Source of the DNA: CAYGTO01 sp964352815 | GTDB taxonomy: Bacteria; Pseudomonadota; Alphaproteobacteria; Rickettsiales; UBA3002 | DNA: 36,031 bases | Assembly: GCA_964352815.1 (NCBI GenBank) | Contig: CAYGTO010000015.1 | Location: 1 to 36,031 of the forward strand | Direction of reading: 5' to 3' | Shown here: positions 16,776-24,896 of the stretch, piece after piece | How positions within the stretch are numbered: the first letter of the stretch is position 1 | Layout of the letters: each line of letters begins with the position of its first letter | The notes under the pieces: model-generated | Databases searched by the model: none | What the model saw: only the letters and a program-made list of their open reading frames with translations | What the model was told of the DNA's origin: nothing | Program-made: the position numbers and the translations under genes

Positions 16776-19175
16776 ATGACCGAATCTTCTCTTAAACTCC
16801 CTGTTTTACCCCTCCGCGATATCGTTGTTTTCCCAGGCATGGTCGTGCCGCTCTTTGTTGGCCGCGAAAAATCCGTCAAAGCGCTTGAAAGCGTAGCGAA
16901 GCGCGACAATAAAATCCTTCTTGTTTCTCAGAAGGATGGGGGGCAAGACGAACCAAATAAAGCAGACCTTTATAATATTGGAACAGTGGCTTCGGTTTTA
17001 CAGCTGCTTCGCTTGCCTGATGGCACCGTCAAAGTGTTGGTAGAAGGCCAATATCGTGCCGAAGTGACGGGTTTTACCGAAGAAGAAGAGTTTTATGAGG
17101 TGATGACAACCGCACTCGATGAAACCACCTTAGAAGATCAGGAAAGCAAAGCGATGTTCCGCTCAGTGATCGCGAAATTCGAAGAATATGTGAAACTGAA
17201 TAAGAAGATTCAACCTGAAACGCTAGGCGCCATTTCGAAAATCACCTCACCGGCCGTTCTTGCTGACACGGTTGCCGCGCATATGTCGATTGGTATCCCG
17301 CAGAAACAAGAAATTCTTGAACTCACCAACGTTACAGATCGCTTAGAACATGTGTATGGCTTAATGGAAGGCGAGATTGGCGTACTCAACACAGAAAAAC
17401 GTATTCGTGGCCGCGTCAAAAAGCAGATGGAAAAAACCCAACGCGAATATTACCTGAATGAGCAGATGAAGGCGATTCAAAAGGAACTTGGTGAACTTGA
17501 GGATGGTAAAGATGAGCTGGGCGAGCTTGAGGAAAAGATCACCAAAGCCAAAATGACTAAAGAGGCACAAGAGAAGTGTGAAGCGGAGATGAAAAAGCTC
17601 AAAAATATGAGCTCTATGTCGGCCGAAGCCTCAGTCATCCGCAACTATCTCGACTGGATGCTGTCAATTCCATGGAAAAAGCGCAGCAAGGTTAAACGCG
17701 ATTTGAAGCTCGCACAGAAGGTCCTCGATCAAGACCATTTTGGCCTCGAGAAGGTCAAAGAACGCATCTTGGAATATTTAGCGGTCCAAGCGCGCACCAA
17801 GCAAATTAAAGGCCCCATCTTATGTTTGGTTGGCCCTCCAGGTGTAGGGAAAACTTCCCTCGCCCGCTCGATTGCCCGCGCAACCGGGCGTAACTATGTA
17901 AAGATCTCTCTCGGCGGCGTGCGAGACGAGTCTGAAATCCGAGGCCACCGGCGCACTTATATTGGCTCGATGCCTGGTAAAATCATTCAATCGATGAAAA
18001 AAGCCAAATCCTCCAACCCACTTTTCTTGCTCGATGAAATCGATAAAATGGGACAGGATTTCCGCGGCGACCCCGCCTCTGCCCTACTTGAGGTGCTCGA
18101 CCCTGAACAGAACAAAGAGTTTAACGACCATTATCTTGAAGTGGATTACGACCTTTCAGATGTCATGTTCATCGCCACGGCGAACTCATTCAACATGCCA
18201 CGCCCGCTAATGGACCGTATGGAAGTGATTCGCTTGTCTGGCTACACAGAAGATGAAAAAGTGAGTATTGCGCAACGCCATTTGATTCCGAAACAACTCA
18301 AAGAGCATGGCCTGAAAAAATCGGAATGGGGGGTCTCAGAAGACAGTATTCGCGATATGGTGCGTTATTACACGCGTGAAGCCGGCGTGCGTAATTTGGA
18401 ACGAGAAATCGCCAAAATTACGCGTAAATCCATCAAAGAAATTATGATGAAGAAAAAGTCGAAAGTGAATATTACGCGCCGCAATCTGGGCAAGCTGCTT
18501 GGAGTGAAGAAGTTCTCTTACGGGATGGCTGAATCAGAAAACAAAGTCGGCGTAACCACCGGACTTGCCTATACTGAGACGGGTGGCGATTTGCTACTTA
18601 TCGAATCGGTTAAAATGCCGGGTAAAGGTAAATTCACCGTAACCGGTAAATTAGGCGATGTTATGAAAGAATCCGTTGAAGCAGCGGCCAGTTATGTTCG
18701 CAGCCGCGCGCTCGATTTTGGCATTAAGCCAACGGTCTTTAAGCAGCGTGATTTACACATCCATGTCCCTGAAGGCGCCACGCCTAAAGACGGCCCATCC
18801 GCCGGTATCGCAATGTGTACCACCATCGTTTCCGTACTCAGCGGTATTCCTGTACGCCGCGAGGTGGCGATGACGGGTGAAGTGACCTTGCGCGGTCAGG
18901 TGCTTCCGATTGGTGGGCTCAAAGAGAAGCTTCTTGCTGCATTGCGCGGTGGCATTGAAAAAGTGCTTATTCCTGAAGAGAATGTCAAAGATCTTGAAGA
19001 AATCCCTGATAATGTGAAAAAGGGCCTCGAGATTGTCGCCGTTTCGACTGTTGACGAAGTGCTCTCTCATGCGCTTGAGCGTGCCCCCGAGCCTATTACG
19101 GACTGGGTCGAAGTCGAAGAGAGCGATATCAAGCATGCGGATGGGGATGAGGACAGCTCCATTGTTACCCATTAA
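16776..19175 (+). CDS. lon: ATP-dependent protease La
   Basis: Lon is a homo-oligomeric AAA+ serine protease for misfolded and regulatory proteins. Its 799 residues contain the N-terminal LON substrate domain (1-200), a coiled coil, Walker A GPPGVGKT, Walker B LFLLDEIDK, and the protease domain with catalytic S675 (KDGPSAGIAM) and the lysine of the GGLKEKLL segment (716-718). GAAAGGTGA precedes ATG 16776. The gene hupB, often next after lon in alphaproteobacteria, is not present here. Confidence 0.98.
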   Translation: MTESSLKLPVLPLRDIVVFPGMVVPLFVGREKSVKALESVAKRDNKILLVSQKDGGQDEPNKADLYNIGTVASVLQLLRLPDGTVKVLVEGQYRAEVTGFTEEEEFYEVMTTALDETTLEDQESKAMFRSVIAKFEEYVKLNKKIQPETLGAISKITSPAVLADTVAAHMSIGIPQKQEILELTNVTDRLEHVYGLMEGEIGVLNTEKRIRGRVKKQMEKTQREYYLNEQMKAIQKELGELEDGKDELGELEEKITKAKMTKEAQEKCEAEMKKLKNMSSMSAEASVIRNYLDWMLSIPWKKRSKVKRDLKLAQKVLDQDHFGLEKVKERILEYLAVQARTKQIKGPILCLVGPPGVGKTSLARSIARATGRNYVKISLGGVRDESEIRGHRRTYIGSMPGKIIQSMKKAKSSNPLFLLDEIDKMGQDFRGDPASALLEVLDPEQNKEFNDHYLEVDYDLSDVMFIATANSFNMPRPLMDRMEVIRLSGYTEDEKVSIAQRHLIPKQLKEHGLKKSEWGVSEDSIRDMVRYYTREAGVRNLEREIAKITRKSIKEIMMKKKSKVNITRRNLGKLLGVKKFSYGMAESENKVGVTTGLAYTETGGDLLLIESVKMPGKGKFTVTGKLGDVMKESVEAAASYVRSRALDFGIKPTVFKQRDLHIHVPEGATPKDGPSAGIAMCTTIVSVLSGIPVRREVAMTGEVTLRGQVLPIGGLKEKLLAALRGGIEKVLIPEENVKDLEEIPDNVKKGLEIVAVSTVDEVLSHALERAPEPITDWVEVEESDIKHADGDEDSSIVTH

Positions 19176-19379
19176 GCTCTAATTCACTGCAATTTTAGTG
19201 ACATTTGGCATAAGGCTGCGGAAATTAGTGCTATCCTTGCCGCTTCGTTTACCAAATCTTAAAGATTCTGGCATACGGCGCCCATTTTATTTGTTATATA
19301 TCAATAGATTAACCTCCTCACAGTTGGCACAGGGCTTGCTTCTTAAGGGTTGCAAGCAACAACAACAAGGAGGCAAGAC

Positions 19380-19592
19380 ATGACTCATTCAGAACAGATT
19401 CATGCCCATGCATTCAGAATAGCAGAAGAGCAAGCATTGTTCCTTCGCGACCGTTATGAAATGGACGCAGATGACATTATCTTCCTGTATTCTGGTAAGA
19501 AAATGAAAAAAGCGACCATTAATGATGCGATCCATTTCATTATGGACTTCAATATGGCGCATGCGACGAAACAAGGTGTGATGGTCGCATAA
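19380..19592 (+). CDS. Small hypothetical protein with strong ribosome-binding site
   Basis: I do not recognise this 70-residue soluble protein. It is predicted mostly helical, with a His/Glu-rich N-terminus and a basic patch (SGKKMKKAT) in the middle. ATG 19380 follows AAGGAGG by 7 nt, an ideal site that decides the start over an upstream TTG at 19350. A strong terminator follows 24 nt after the stop, so it looks like a well-expressed single-gene unit. It is not a histone-like HU protein despite its place downstream of lon. Confidence 0.7.
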   Translation: MTHSEQIHAHAFRIAEEQALFLRDRYEMDADDIIFLYSGKKMKKATINDAIHFIMDFNMAHATKQGVMVA

Positions 19593-19616
19593 CCCCTATC
19601 CTTTCCTCTCAACACC

Positions 19617-19647
19617 GGGCGGCGTCAGTTGATGCCGCCCTTCTTAT
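19617..19647 (+). terminator. Intrinsic terminator
   Basis: A 10-bp stem GGGCGGCGTC / GATGCCGCCC (one G-T pair) with an AGTT tetraloop spans 19617-19640 and is followed by TTCTTAT. It ends the transcript of the 70-residue protein gene. Confidence 0.85.
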
Positions 19648-19762
19648 ATGTAGCATATTGAAACAGTCCTGCTTTTTATTACCGCTATTTCGTAGAAAAA
19701 TCAGACACTGACATAATCCTGTCACAATTGGTTGTTATAGTCATGGAAACGAAGGGAAATCT

Positions 19763-21109
19763 ATGACCGCACTTCCGGTTCAACCAAGCATCACCTCTGT
19801 CAAATCGGAGCATGAAACTTCGCCCGGCGTCGCGCCTGGGCTTACCTTTAAATATAGCGTCAGCACGGACCAGGGGGTGAACACTTTTTTCAACCGTGCG
19901 CGCACATTTGGCCTCATCCGGCTCAGTAGTACCCTCCTGAATTTCTGGGGTGATTGGACGCAGGGCAAGAAGTACGATGTACAAGCGTATACTATCGCTA
20001 ATGTTCTCGGCTTTTGGGCCAATATCTCCTATTTCTTTTTTGGCCATAGCAAGAACCCCATCCTTGGAAATTTAGCCGTCACATCTGGCGAATGGACACG
20101 TAATGGCCACCATTATGAGCAGCATATTCCTGGGCTCCTCCCGGATGAGTCGATCCAGCATATTCACCATATGATCACGGATAGCGCCTATCCCACCAAT
20201 GCGATCATATGTAAAAATGACCCTAAAACGAACACCTCCACAATTCGTATTCGCAGTGATGTGTTTGATATGATCCAGAGTGAAATGCGCGAAGAGCTTA
20301 ACCTGCGCCATGAGGCGCTTAAAGTGCTCGACGACTCCACAAGGCATATGCGCTCCCAGGACGCGCTGGGTGCCAACAGTGTGTCCGCGATCGCCTTGGA
20401 AGGCGTCAATGATGATGTGGTGCGAGAGACACTCAAAATTGTACGCGATGAATGGCAAGTACGTGCGCGCATCTCCGGTATGAATGGAAAAGACCGGTCG
20501 CTCGAAGTGCATCCCATGTACACCCCTGAATTCGCTGAACGCATCAGCTTCCTCTCTGACAAGTCGCGCAACACGCTCCTCGTCAAACGGGACACACGTC
20601 AAACCCATGCACCCTCAGTGGTAGAGATGATTTTTTGCCCGCACCGCTACCCGATGGAACACGGTACGATGGTAGGGGGTATGTTTGGTAATGCCCTACG
20701 CATGACGGGCGCAGTCCAGATGACTAAACGTAATGACACAGGCGAAAAGCGTACTAAGGAAGTGGTCAGTAACTTCATGAGTATGCTTTCCTATATTATG
20801 GAAATTCAGCCTGAAACACCCTCTTCTGTTCGAGGAAAATGGGAAGAAACCGGCAATGAACAGGTGTTATTCTCCAAAGACTCGCATAGCTACAGAGATG
20901 ATTTCCTCACATTCAGCCGTGAGCGCCCTATGGCAATGGGGTCCATTATCCGTACGTTTAGTACGGGCCTTAAGGGATATGAGCAATATAATAACTTTAT
21001 GCGCGAAGGCGCTATGGTTGGCTCTTGGCAACGGTTAGCCGCCACCGTGCTAGATGGTGCAAATATTGTCTATGGCGCGACCATCAAAAAAGCAGATTTC
21101 GGGAAGTAA
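19763..21109 (+). CDS. Hypothetical protein, first gene of an unrecognised pair
   Basis: The product has 448 residues and matches no family I know. The first 45 residues look disordered. Two moderately hydrophobic stretches follow (about 50-65 and 73-92, with SYFFFG), possibly membrane-associating. The rest is soluble and charged, with histidine-rich spots (HIHHMI) and helices about residues 170-240. There is no recognisable nucleotide-binding, protease or nuclease motif. ATG 19763 is preceded by GAAGGGAAA. The stop overlaps the next start as TAATG, so the two genes are translationally coupled. Confidence 0.7.
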   Translation: MTALPVQPSITSVKSEHETSPGVAPGLTFKYSVSTDQGVNTFFNRARTFGLIRLSSTLLNFWGDWTQGKKYDVQAYTIANVLGFWANISYFFFGHSKNPILGNLAVTSGEWTRNGHHYEQHIPGLLPDESIQHIHHMITDSAYPTNAIICKNDPKTNTSTIRIRSDVFDMIQSEMREELNLRHEALKVLDDSTRHMRSQDALGANSVSAIALEGVNDDVVRETLKIVRDEWQVRARISGMNGKDRSLEVHPMYTPEFAERISFLSDKSRNTLLVKRDTRQTHAPSVVEMIFCPHRYPMEHGTMVGGMFGNALRMTGAVQMTKRNDTGEKRTKEVVSNFMSMLSYIMEIQPETPSSVRGKWEETGNEQVLFSKDSHSYRDDFLTFSRERPMAMGSIIRTFSTGLKGYEQYNNFMREGAMVGSWQRLAATVLDGANIVYGATIKKADFGK

Positions 21110-21501
21110 TGACAGCCGGCAAGTCACTCACACCACGCGAAAAAATCGAGCTCGATGCTTACTGCAAGGACGTCTCTGATAACCTCCATGTCATCTGCTT
21201 AGTACAGGGTGTACTTGAAGATGATTCCGCGCATCATGCTTATGTGATGATTCCAAAAGATAAGTATGTGGCGTTCAAGCTCGCTGAGATGCGCGGGAAT
21301 TATGATCTCGCTGAGTATGGCACCATTCTCGCGCATGGTGACGGGCTGTTTCCGCCTGAAGCATTGCAGCTGCGCATGAAAGAAGAATATGCCACAGAGG
21401 CCGATTTTGAAGAACTGCTTTTGCCTGGCTTAGTCATGTTTGCCGAAGCGATGGGCATCGATGTCGACGCCTTCTTGGCAGACGACGCCAAACATCACTG
21501 A
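21109..21501 (+). CDS. Hypothetical protein coupled to the preceding gene
   Basis: This is a 130-residue acidic soluble protein that I do not recognise. Its core reads as mixed alpha/beta (LHVICLVQGVLED, HAYVMIPKDKY) followed by helices, including the FEELLLPGLVMFAEAMG segment. ATG 21109 shares one base with the preceding stop (TAATG), a typical coupled start; a longer open frame from 21025 runs inside the upstream gene and is unlikely. The 3' end overlaps the opposite-strand gene by 7 nt. Confidence 0.7.
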   Translation: MTAGKSLTPREKIELDAYCKDVSDNLHVICLVQGVLEDDSAHHAYVMIPKDKYVAFKLAEMRGNYDLAEYGTILAHGDGLFPPEALQLRMKEEYATEADFEELLLPGLVMFAEAMGIDVDAFLADDAKHH

Positions 21502-21791
21502 TCTTTTTCCTCATCAATGACGGTATATTCCGTTTCAATCGTATTCCCCTGCCCCATGCCGTGCGTTGGGTTCGCATCGGACGCCTTACTGTAGCGTTGC
21601 CACGCAGGGTGCGATGGTGGGTTCACAATCCCCTTCATGATCAACCAGCGCCACACTATCAGGGCCAGATAGATTATGACACCGGCCACAATCAGAAACA
21701 GGAACACGTAAAACGCAACGAAAGCGATCACGACCAATAGCGCGGCGGCAATCACAAATTGAAGGATGCTTTTAATAGAATCTCCGTTCAT
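21495..21791 (-). CDS. Small membrane protein at the end of the fliO-fliP operon
   Basis: The 98-residue product has two closely spaced hydrophobic helices (about 8-28 and 28-50) and a polar, disordered C-terminal half. I know no family for it. It starts 3 nt after the fliP stop, so it is almost certainly co-transcribed with the flagellar export genes. Whether it has a flagellar role is open. Confidence 0.65.
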   Translation of the reverse strand: MNGDSIKSILQFVIAAALLVVIAFVAFYVFLFLIVAGVIIYLALIVWRWLIMKGIVNPPSHPAWQRYSKASDANPTHGMGQGNTIETEYTVIDEEKDQ

Positions 21792-21794
21792 AGG

Positions 21795-22535
21795 TCAGCC
21801 GAAACTCTGAATCAGCGAGCCAGCGACCATATACCAGCCATCAATCAACACGAAGAAAATGATCTTGAAGGGCAGCGAGATCAAGACTGGCGGCAGCATC
21901 ATCATCCCCATCGCCATGAGGACCGACGCGACCAGCATGTCGATGATCAGGAAGGGTACAAAAAGCAAAAAGCCAATCTCGAAAGCGCGTGTGAGCTCAC
22001 TGATCATAAAAGCGGGGATCAACACCTGGTACGGCGTATCGGCCGGCGTTTCTATGGTCTCATCTTCTGGTAGCATGTCCATGAACAACGCCAAATCGCG
22101 CTCGCGGACATGTTTCAGCATAAACACATGGAACGGTTCGCCAATTTTCTCGATCGCCTGCGCTTCGGTGATCTCCTCTTGAATCAGAGGCAATAACCCG
22201 CTCTCATAGGCTTCCTCAAACGTCGGCGCCATGATGAACGTTGTGAGGAACAAGGAGAGCGCAATGAGCACCTGATTAGGTGGCGTTTGCTGCGTTCCAA
22301 GCGCCGTACGCAGGAACGAAAACACAATCATAATCCGCGTGAATGAGGTCACCATAATCAACACGGACGGTGCTAGGCTCAGCACTGTTAGGAGCAGGAC
22401 GATTTGAATCATACGCGCGGTGGAGGACCCACCCTGCTGCAAATCAAAATCGAGCGTCACCCCTTGCGCAAGCGCAATAGAGGGGAGCAATAACGCACCC
22501 GCTAGGAAAAGAAAATTACGCAGCCGTTTTGGCAT
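21795..22535 (-). CDS. fliP: Flagellar export gate protein FliP
   Basis: FliP forms the core of the type III export gate with FliQ and FliR. The 246 residues begin with a cleavable signal peptide (LFLAGALLLPSIALAQG). The family motifs SFTRIMIVFSFLR, LGTQQTPPNQVL and FLIIDMLVASVLMAMGMMM follow. ATG 22535 fits a GGAGG site 9 nt upstream; the next ATG at 22541 would be only 3 nt away. The gene overlaps the 3' end of fliO by about 20 nt. Confidence 0.96.
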   Translation of the reverse strand: MPKRLRNFLFLAGALLLPSIALAQGVTLDFDLQQGGSSTARMIQIVLLLTVLSLAPSVLIMVTSFTRIMIVFSFLRTALGTQQTPPNQVLIALSLFLTTFIMAPTFEEAYESGLLPLIQEEITEAQAIEKIGEPFHVFMLKHVRERDLALFMDMLPEDETIETPADTPYQVLIPAFMISELTRAFEIGFLLFVPFLIIDMLVASVLMAMGMMMLPPVLISLPFKIIFFVLIDGWYMVAGSLIQSFG

Positions 22536-22842
22536 TATCATTGGCCTCCGATCGCCGGGAATGCGAGCCTGATGCGCTCACTTCCACTCCAGATTCAACG
22601 ACAACCGGTTCGTTTGCACTCAAAATCAACGTATGTTCCACATCATCCTGACGCACCACCACAAGGCGGTGGCGTGGGTCGATGAAGAGAGAATCCACGA
22701 CTTTGAGGCGGCCGCCTGGCGACGCTTTTCTAAGAACGCGTTTCTCCATTCCCGAATGGCGCATGAACCAGCCCGCGCCATAAATCAGCGCTGCGACGAC
22801 GGCTAACGCAAAGATAAATTGACCAATATCGATATATTCCAT
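22516..22842 (-). CDS. fliO: Flagellar biosynthesis protein FliO
   Basis: FliO is a small membrane protein that stabilises FliP during assembly of the export gate. The 108 residues have one N-terminal membrane helix (about 8-27), then the typical beta-rich stretch LKVVDSLFIDPRHRLVVVRQDD and a variable tail. Position directly before fliP, with overlapping ends, confirms it. The start abuts the stop of the preceding gene with no gap. Confidence 0.85.
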   Translation of the reverse strand: MEYIDIGQFIFALAVVAALIYGAGWFMRHSGMEKRVLRKASPGGRLKVVDSLFIDPRHRLVVVRQDDVEHTLILSANEPVVVESGVEVSASGSHSRRSEANDNAKTAA

Positions 22843-23187
22843 TTATGACTCGTCTGGCTTATGTTTCGGCATATTCGTCGATTGCTGGAAATACGCACCC
22901 GCCGCTTTACGGTGTTTCTCCGTATTTTTAAGCGTCCCAAGCGTCGCGTCGCGCGCAGTCTCAAGCGACTTTTGCAGCAGCTCCACCTCTTCCATGACCC
23001 CTTGCAGCCCCGCCTCAAACTGTTTGGCTTCCTCACGATCAAGCTGCGCCACCTTTTGACAAATCAGCGCCACGCGTTCATCCATGCCCTCAATAGGAGC
23101 GCCCGGGTCTTTCTCCAAATTGTCACGCACATCGGTGATGTAGCGATGCATTTCATCAATCAGCCCCTGAATGTCTTTGCTATCCAT
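22843..23187 (-). CDS. Coiled-coil protein in flagellar operon, possible export chaperone
   Basis: The 114-residue product is almost entirely helical with heptad-like spacing (residues 1-95) and strongly charged. I do not recognise a family. Its size and helical nature are like FlgN/FliT-type export chaperones, but that is only an analogy. It lies between the FlhB-like paralogue (12 nt gap) and fliO (no gap), so it is part of the operon. Confidence 0.6.
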   Translation of the reverse strand: MDSKDIQGLIDEMHRYITDVRDNLEKDPGAPIEGMDERVALICQKVAQLDREEAKQFEAGLQGVMEEVELLQKSLETARDATLGTLKNTEKHRKAAGAYFQQSTNMPKHKPDES

Positions 23188-23199
23188 TCGTGCTCCTCA

Positions 23200-23511
23200 C
23201 TATGGTTTCTGCGACAAACGCTTATCACGCAGCGTCGCATTCGTTTGATAGAGATAGGCCAAAATCTCTGCCACTGCGGTAAATGCCTCCAGTGGAATCG
23301 GTGAGCCCACATCGACCGTCTCTAGAATCTTCACCAAATCCGCATCTTCTTTAATCTCTATGTCATGCGCTTTGGCAATCTCGATAATCTGCTCCGCCAT
23401 CGTGCCTTGGCCAGACGCTATCACCATCGGCGCTTCGTCCCTGCCGCGCGTATATTCTAAAGCGACAGCTTTTTTCTTATCCTCGTCCGTATCGTTGGGA
23501 TGATCACTCAT
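23200..23511 (-). CDS. FlhB C-terminal-domain paralogue (FhlB/EscU-like), no cleavage site
   Basis: The 103-residue soluble protein matches only the cytoplasmic tail of FlhB after the autocleavage site. The pattern A-L-x-Y, EAPMVIASGQG, AEQIIEIAKAHDIEI, then PLEAFTAVAEILAYLY parallels residues 275-355 of the full-length FlhB at 28081. It has no membrane part and no NPTH motif, so it cannot self-cleave. Such stand-alone paralogues are known beside flagellar genes and may partly replace or modulate the FlhB switch. Confidence 0.85.
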   Translation of the reverse strand: MSDHPNDTDEDKKKAVALEYTRGRDEAPMVIASGQGTMAEQIIEIAKAHDIEIKEDADLVKILETVDVGSPIPLEAFTAVAEILAYLYQTNATLRDKRLSQKP

Positions 23512-23547
23512 GTACTCTCCCTTACGAGGTTACCTTAATAGATAAGA

Positions 23548-23799
23548 CTACTCTTCTGATTTATCAGAATTAGTTGAAGAAAGCCCTTCTTCGAATAGGC
23601 TCGCCATTTCCGCATCTCCTTCGCGGGATGCTTTGTTTTGCTCAGAGATTTTATCAAATAGTTCTTTCCGCAGAATGCTCGCATCGGAAGGGAATTTGAA
23701 CCCCATTTTAACGCTCTTTCCGCGTATTTCGGTCACAATCAACTCGATCGAGTTGTTAATAATGATCGACTCCCCCACTTTACGAGATAAATATAACAT
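23548..23799 (-). CDS. csrA: Carbon storage regulator CsrA
   Basis: CsrA is an RNA-binding dimer that blocks or stabilises target mRNAs at GGA motifs; in flagellated bacteria it often tunes motility genes. The 83 residues start with the family signature MLYLSRKVGESIIIN and continue with the VTEIRGKSVKMGF strand pair. A longer acidic tail than the E. coli protein follows (SSTNSDKSEE). AAAGGAGC lies 11 nt before ATG 23799. It heads the minus-strand flagellar operon, 36 nt before the FlhB-like gene. Confidence 0.95.
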   Translation of the reverse strand: MLYLSRKVGESIIINNSIELIVTEIRGKSVKMGFKFPSDASILRKELFDKISEQNKASREGDAEMASLFEEGLSSTNSDKSEE

Positions 23800-23859
23800 G
23801 GCCTACCTGTGCTCCTTTATTTCCATATTATTCAAATAGATAGCTTAAACCCTCGAATG

Positions 23860-23876
23860 CGGCACACTATTTGCTT
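23860..23876 (+). promoter_or_regulatory. Sigma-54 (RpoN) type promoter upstream of flgB
   Basis: CGGCAC-ACTAT-TTGCTT has GG at 23861-23862 and GC at 23873-23874, exactly ten bases apart. It differs from the consensus TGGCAC-N5-TTGCW at one position only. It lies in the 207-bp gap between divergent csrA and flgB and points toward flgB, leaving a leader of about 120 nt. Sigma-54 control of basal-body genes is well known in alphaproteobacteria such as Caulobacter. Confidence 0.6.
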
Positions 23877-24006
23877 AATGTTCTTCTATATACCGCAGGC
23901 TGGGGATGGCACCAAATTCTAACTATGAGCCATACACAGTTTGTGATAGAATAATACTGTTATATAGGCAAAATTTACCCATATAGCGACAAAAAATGAG
24001 GCGACC

Positions 24007-24402
24007 ATGAACTACTCAAATATTGGCATCTTCAGCATGATGAAAACCATGATGGCGTACACGCATGAACGCCAGGATATGCTGTCTAAGAATATCGCAA
24101 ATATCGACACGCCTGGCTACCGCGCTGAAGAGATGAAGGCGGTTGATTTTAAAAAGATTATGTCCGCTTATTCGCGCAAAATTGAGATGAAAACCTCAAG
24201 CGCTATGCACCAAGAGCCGCGCTTTAAAGATCAGGATTTTCGTAGTGGTGAGCTACGCAAGCCATTCGAGGCAACACCGACTGAAAACAGCGTTGTGCTA
24301 GAAGAGCAAATGGCCAAAGTGGCCGACAACCAAATGACGCATTCAACTGTGACGAACATGTACCAGAAAATGACGTCGATGTTCAAGACGGCGCTCGGTT
24401 AA
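24007..24402 (+). CDS. flgB: Flagellar basal-body rod protein FlgB
   Basis: FlgB is the most proximal rod protein of the flagellar axle, exported through the type III gate. The 131 residues include the rod/hook signature ERQDMLSKNIANIDTPGYRA near residues 24-43 and a C-terminal helix with the LEEQMAKVADNQMTH pattern. It is the first gene of the flgB-flgC-fliE-fliQ operon, with GAGGCGACC just before ATG 24007. Confidence 0.96.
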   Translation: MNYSNIGIFSMMKTMMAYTHERQDMLSKNIANIDTPGYRAEEMKAVDFKKIMSAYSRKIEMKTSSAMHQEPRFKDQDFRSGELRKPFEATPTENSVVLEEQMAKVADNQMTHSTVTNMYQKMTSMFKTALG

Positions 24403-24412
24403 ACGGCTGATA

Positions 24413-24428
24413 TGGCACGCCATATGCA
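24413..24428 (+). promoter_or_regulatory. Sigma-54-like promoter match overlapping a palindrome before flgC
   Basis: TGGCACGCCATATGCA has GG (24414-24415) and GC (24426-24427) ten bases apart and one mismatch to the sigma-54 consensus. The same bases form the perfect inverted repeat ATATGGC-AC-GCCATAT (24410-24425), so this could instead be an operator or a small hairpin. It lies in the 61-bp flgB-flgC gap. Confidence 0.4.
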
Positions 24429-24463
24429 TGTTTGGACATATAAAATAAGCTAGGGAGACGACA

Positions 24464-24883
24464 ATGCCCGATTTAGTTAAATCAATGCACATTTCTGCCG
24501 CAGGTATGAAGGCACAATCTGCCCGTTTGCGCGTGGTTTCGGAAAATATTGCCAATGTCAGTTCGACCGGCTCGCGCCCAGGGGAGCAGCCTTATCGCCG
24601 CAAGGTCATCACGTTCGAGAATGAATTTAATCGCCAAATGCAGGAAAATCTGGTAAATATTAAGGATATTGATGAGGATAAAACACCCTTCCCTCAGCAA
24701 TATGACCCATCGCATCCAGCCGCTGATGAAAATGGCTATGTGTTGATGCCGAATGTGAACTCATTCGTAGAAATGATGGACATGCGCGAGGCACGCCGCT
24801 CATATGAAGCGAACTTGAACATGATCGAAACGTCAAAAGGCATGCTGCAGCAAACGATCGGTATGATTAACTCGCGGCAGTAG
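24464..24883 (+). CDS. flgC: Flagellar basal-body rod protein FlgC
   Basis: This is a proximal rod protein stacked on FlgB. The 139 residues have the N-terminal motif MHISAAGMKAQSARLRVVSE followed by NIANV, and the conserved C-terminal helix with EMMDMREARRSYEANL near residues 103-118. GGGAGACGAC precedes ATG 24464. Confidence 0.97.
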   Translation: MPDLVKSMHISAAGMKAQSARLRVVSENIANVSSTGSRPGEQPYRRKVITFENEFNRQMQENLVNIKDIDEDKTPFPQQYDPSHPAADENGYVLMPNVNSFVEMMDMREARRSYEANLNMIETSKGMLQQTIGMINSRQ

Positions 24884-24896
24884 GTAGGAGGCAGTT

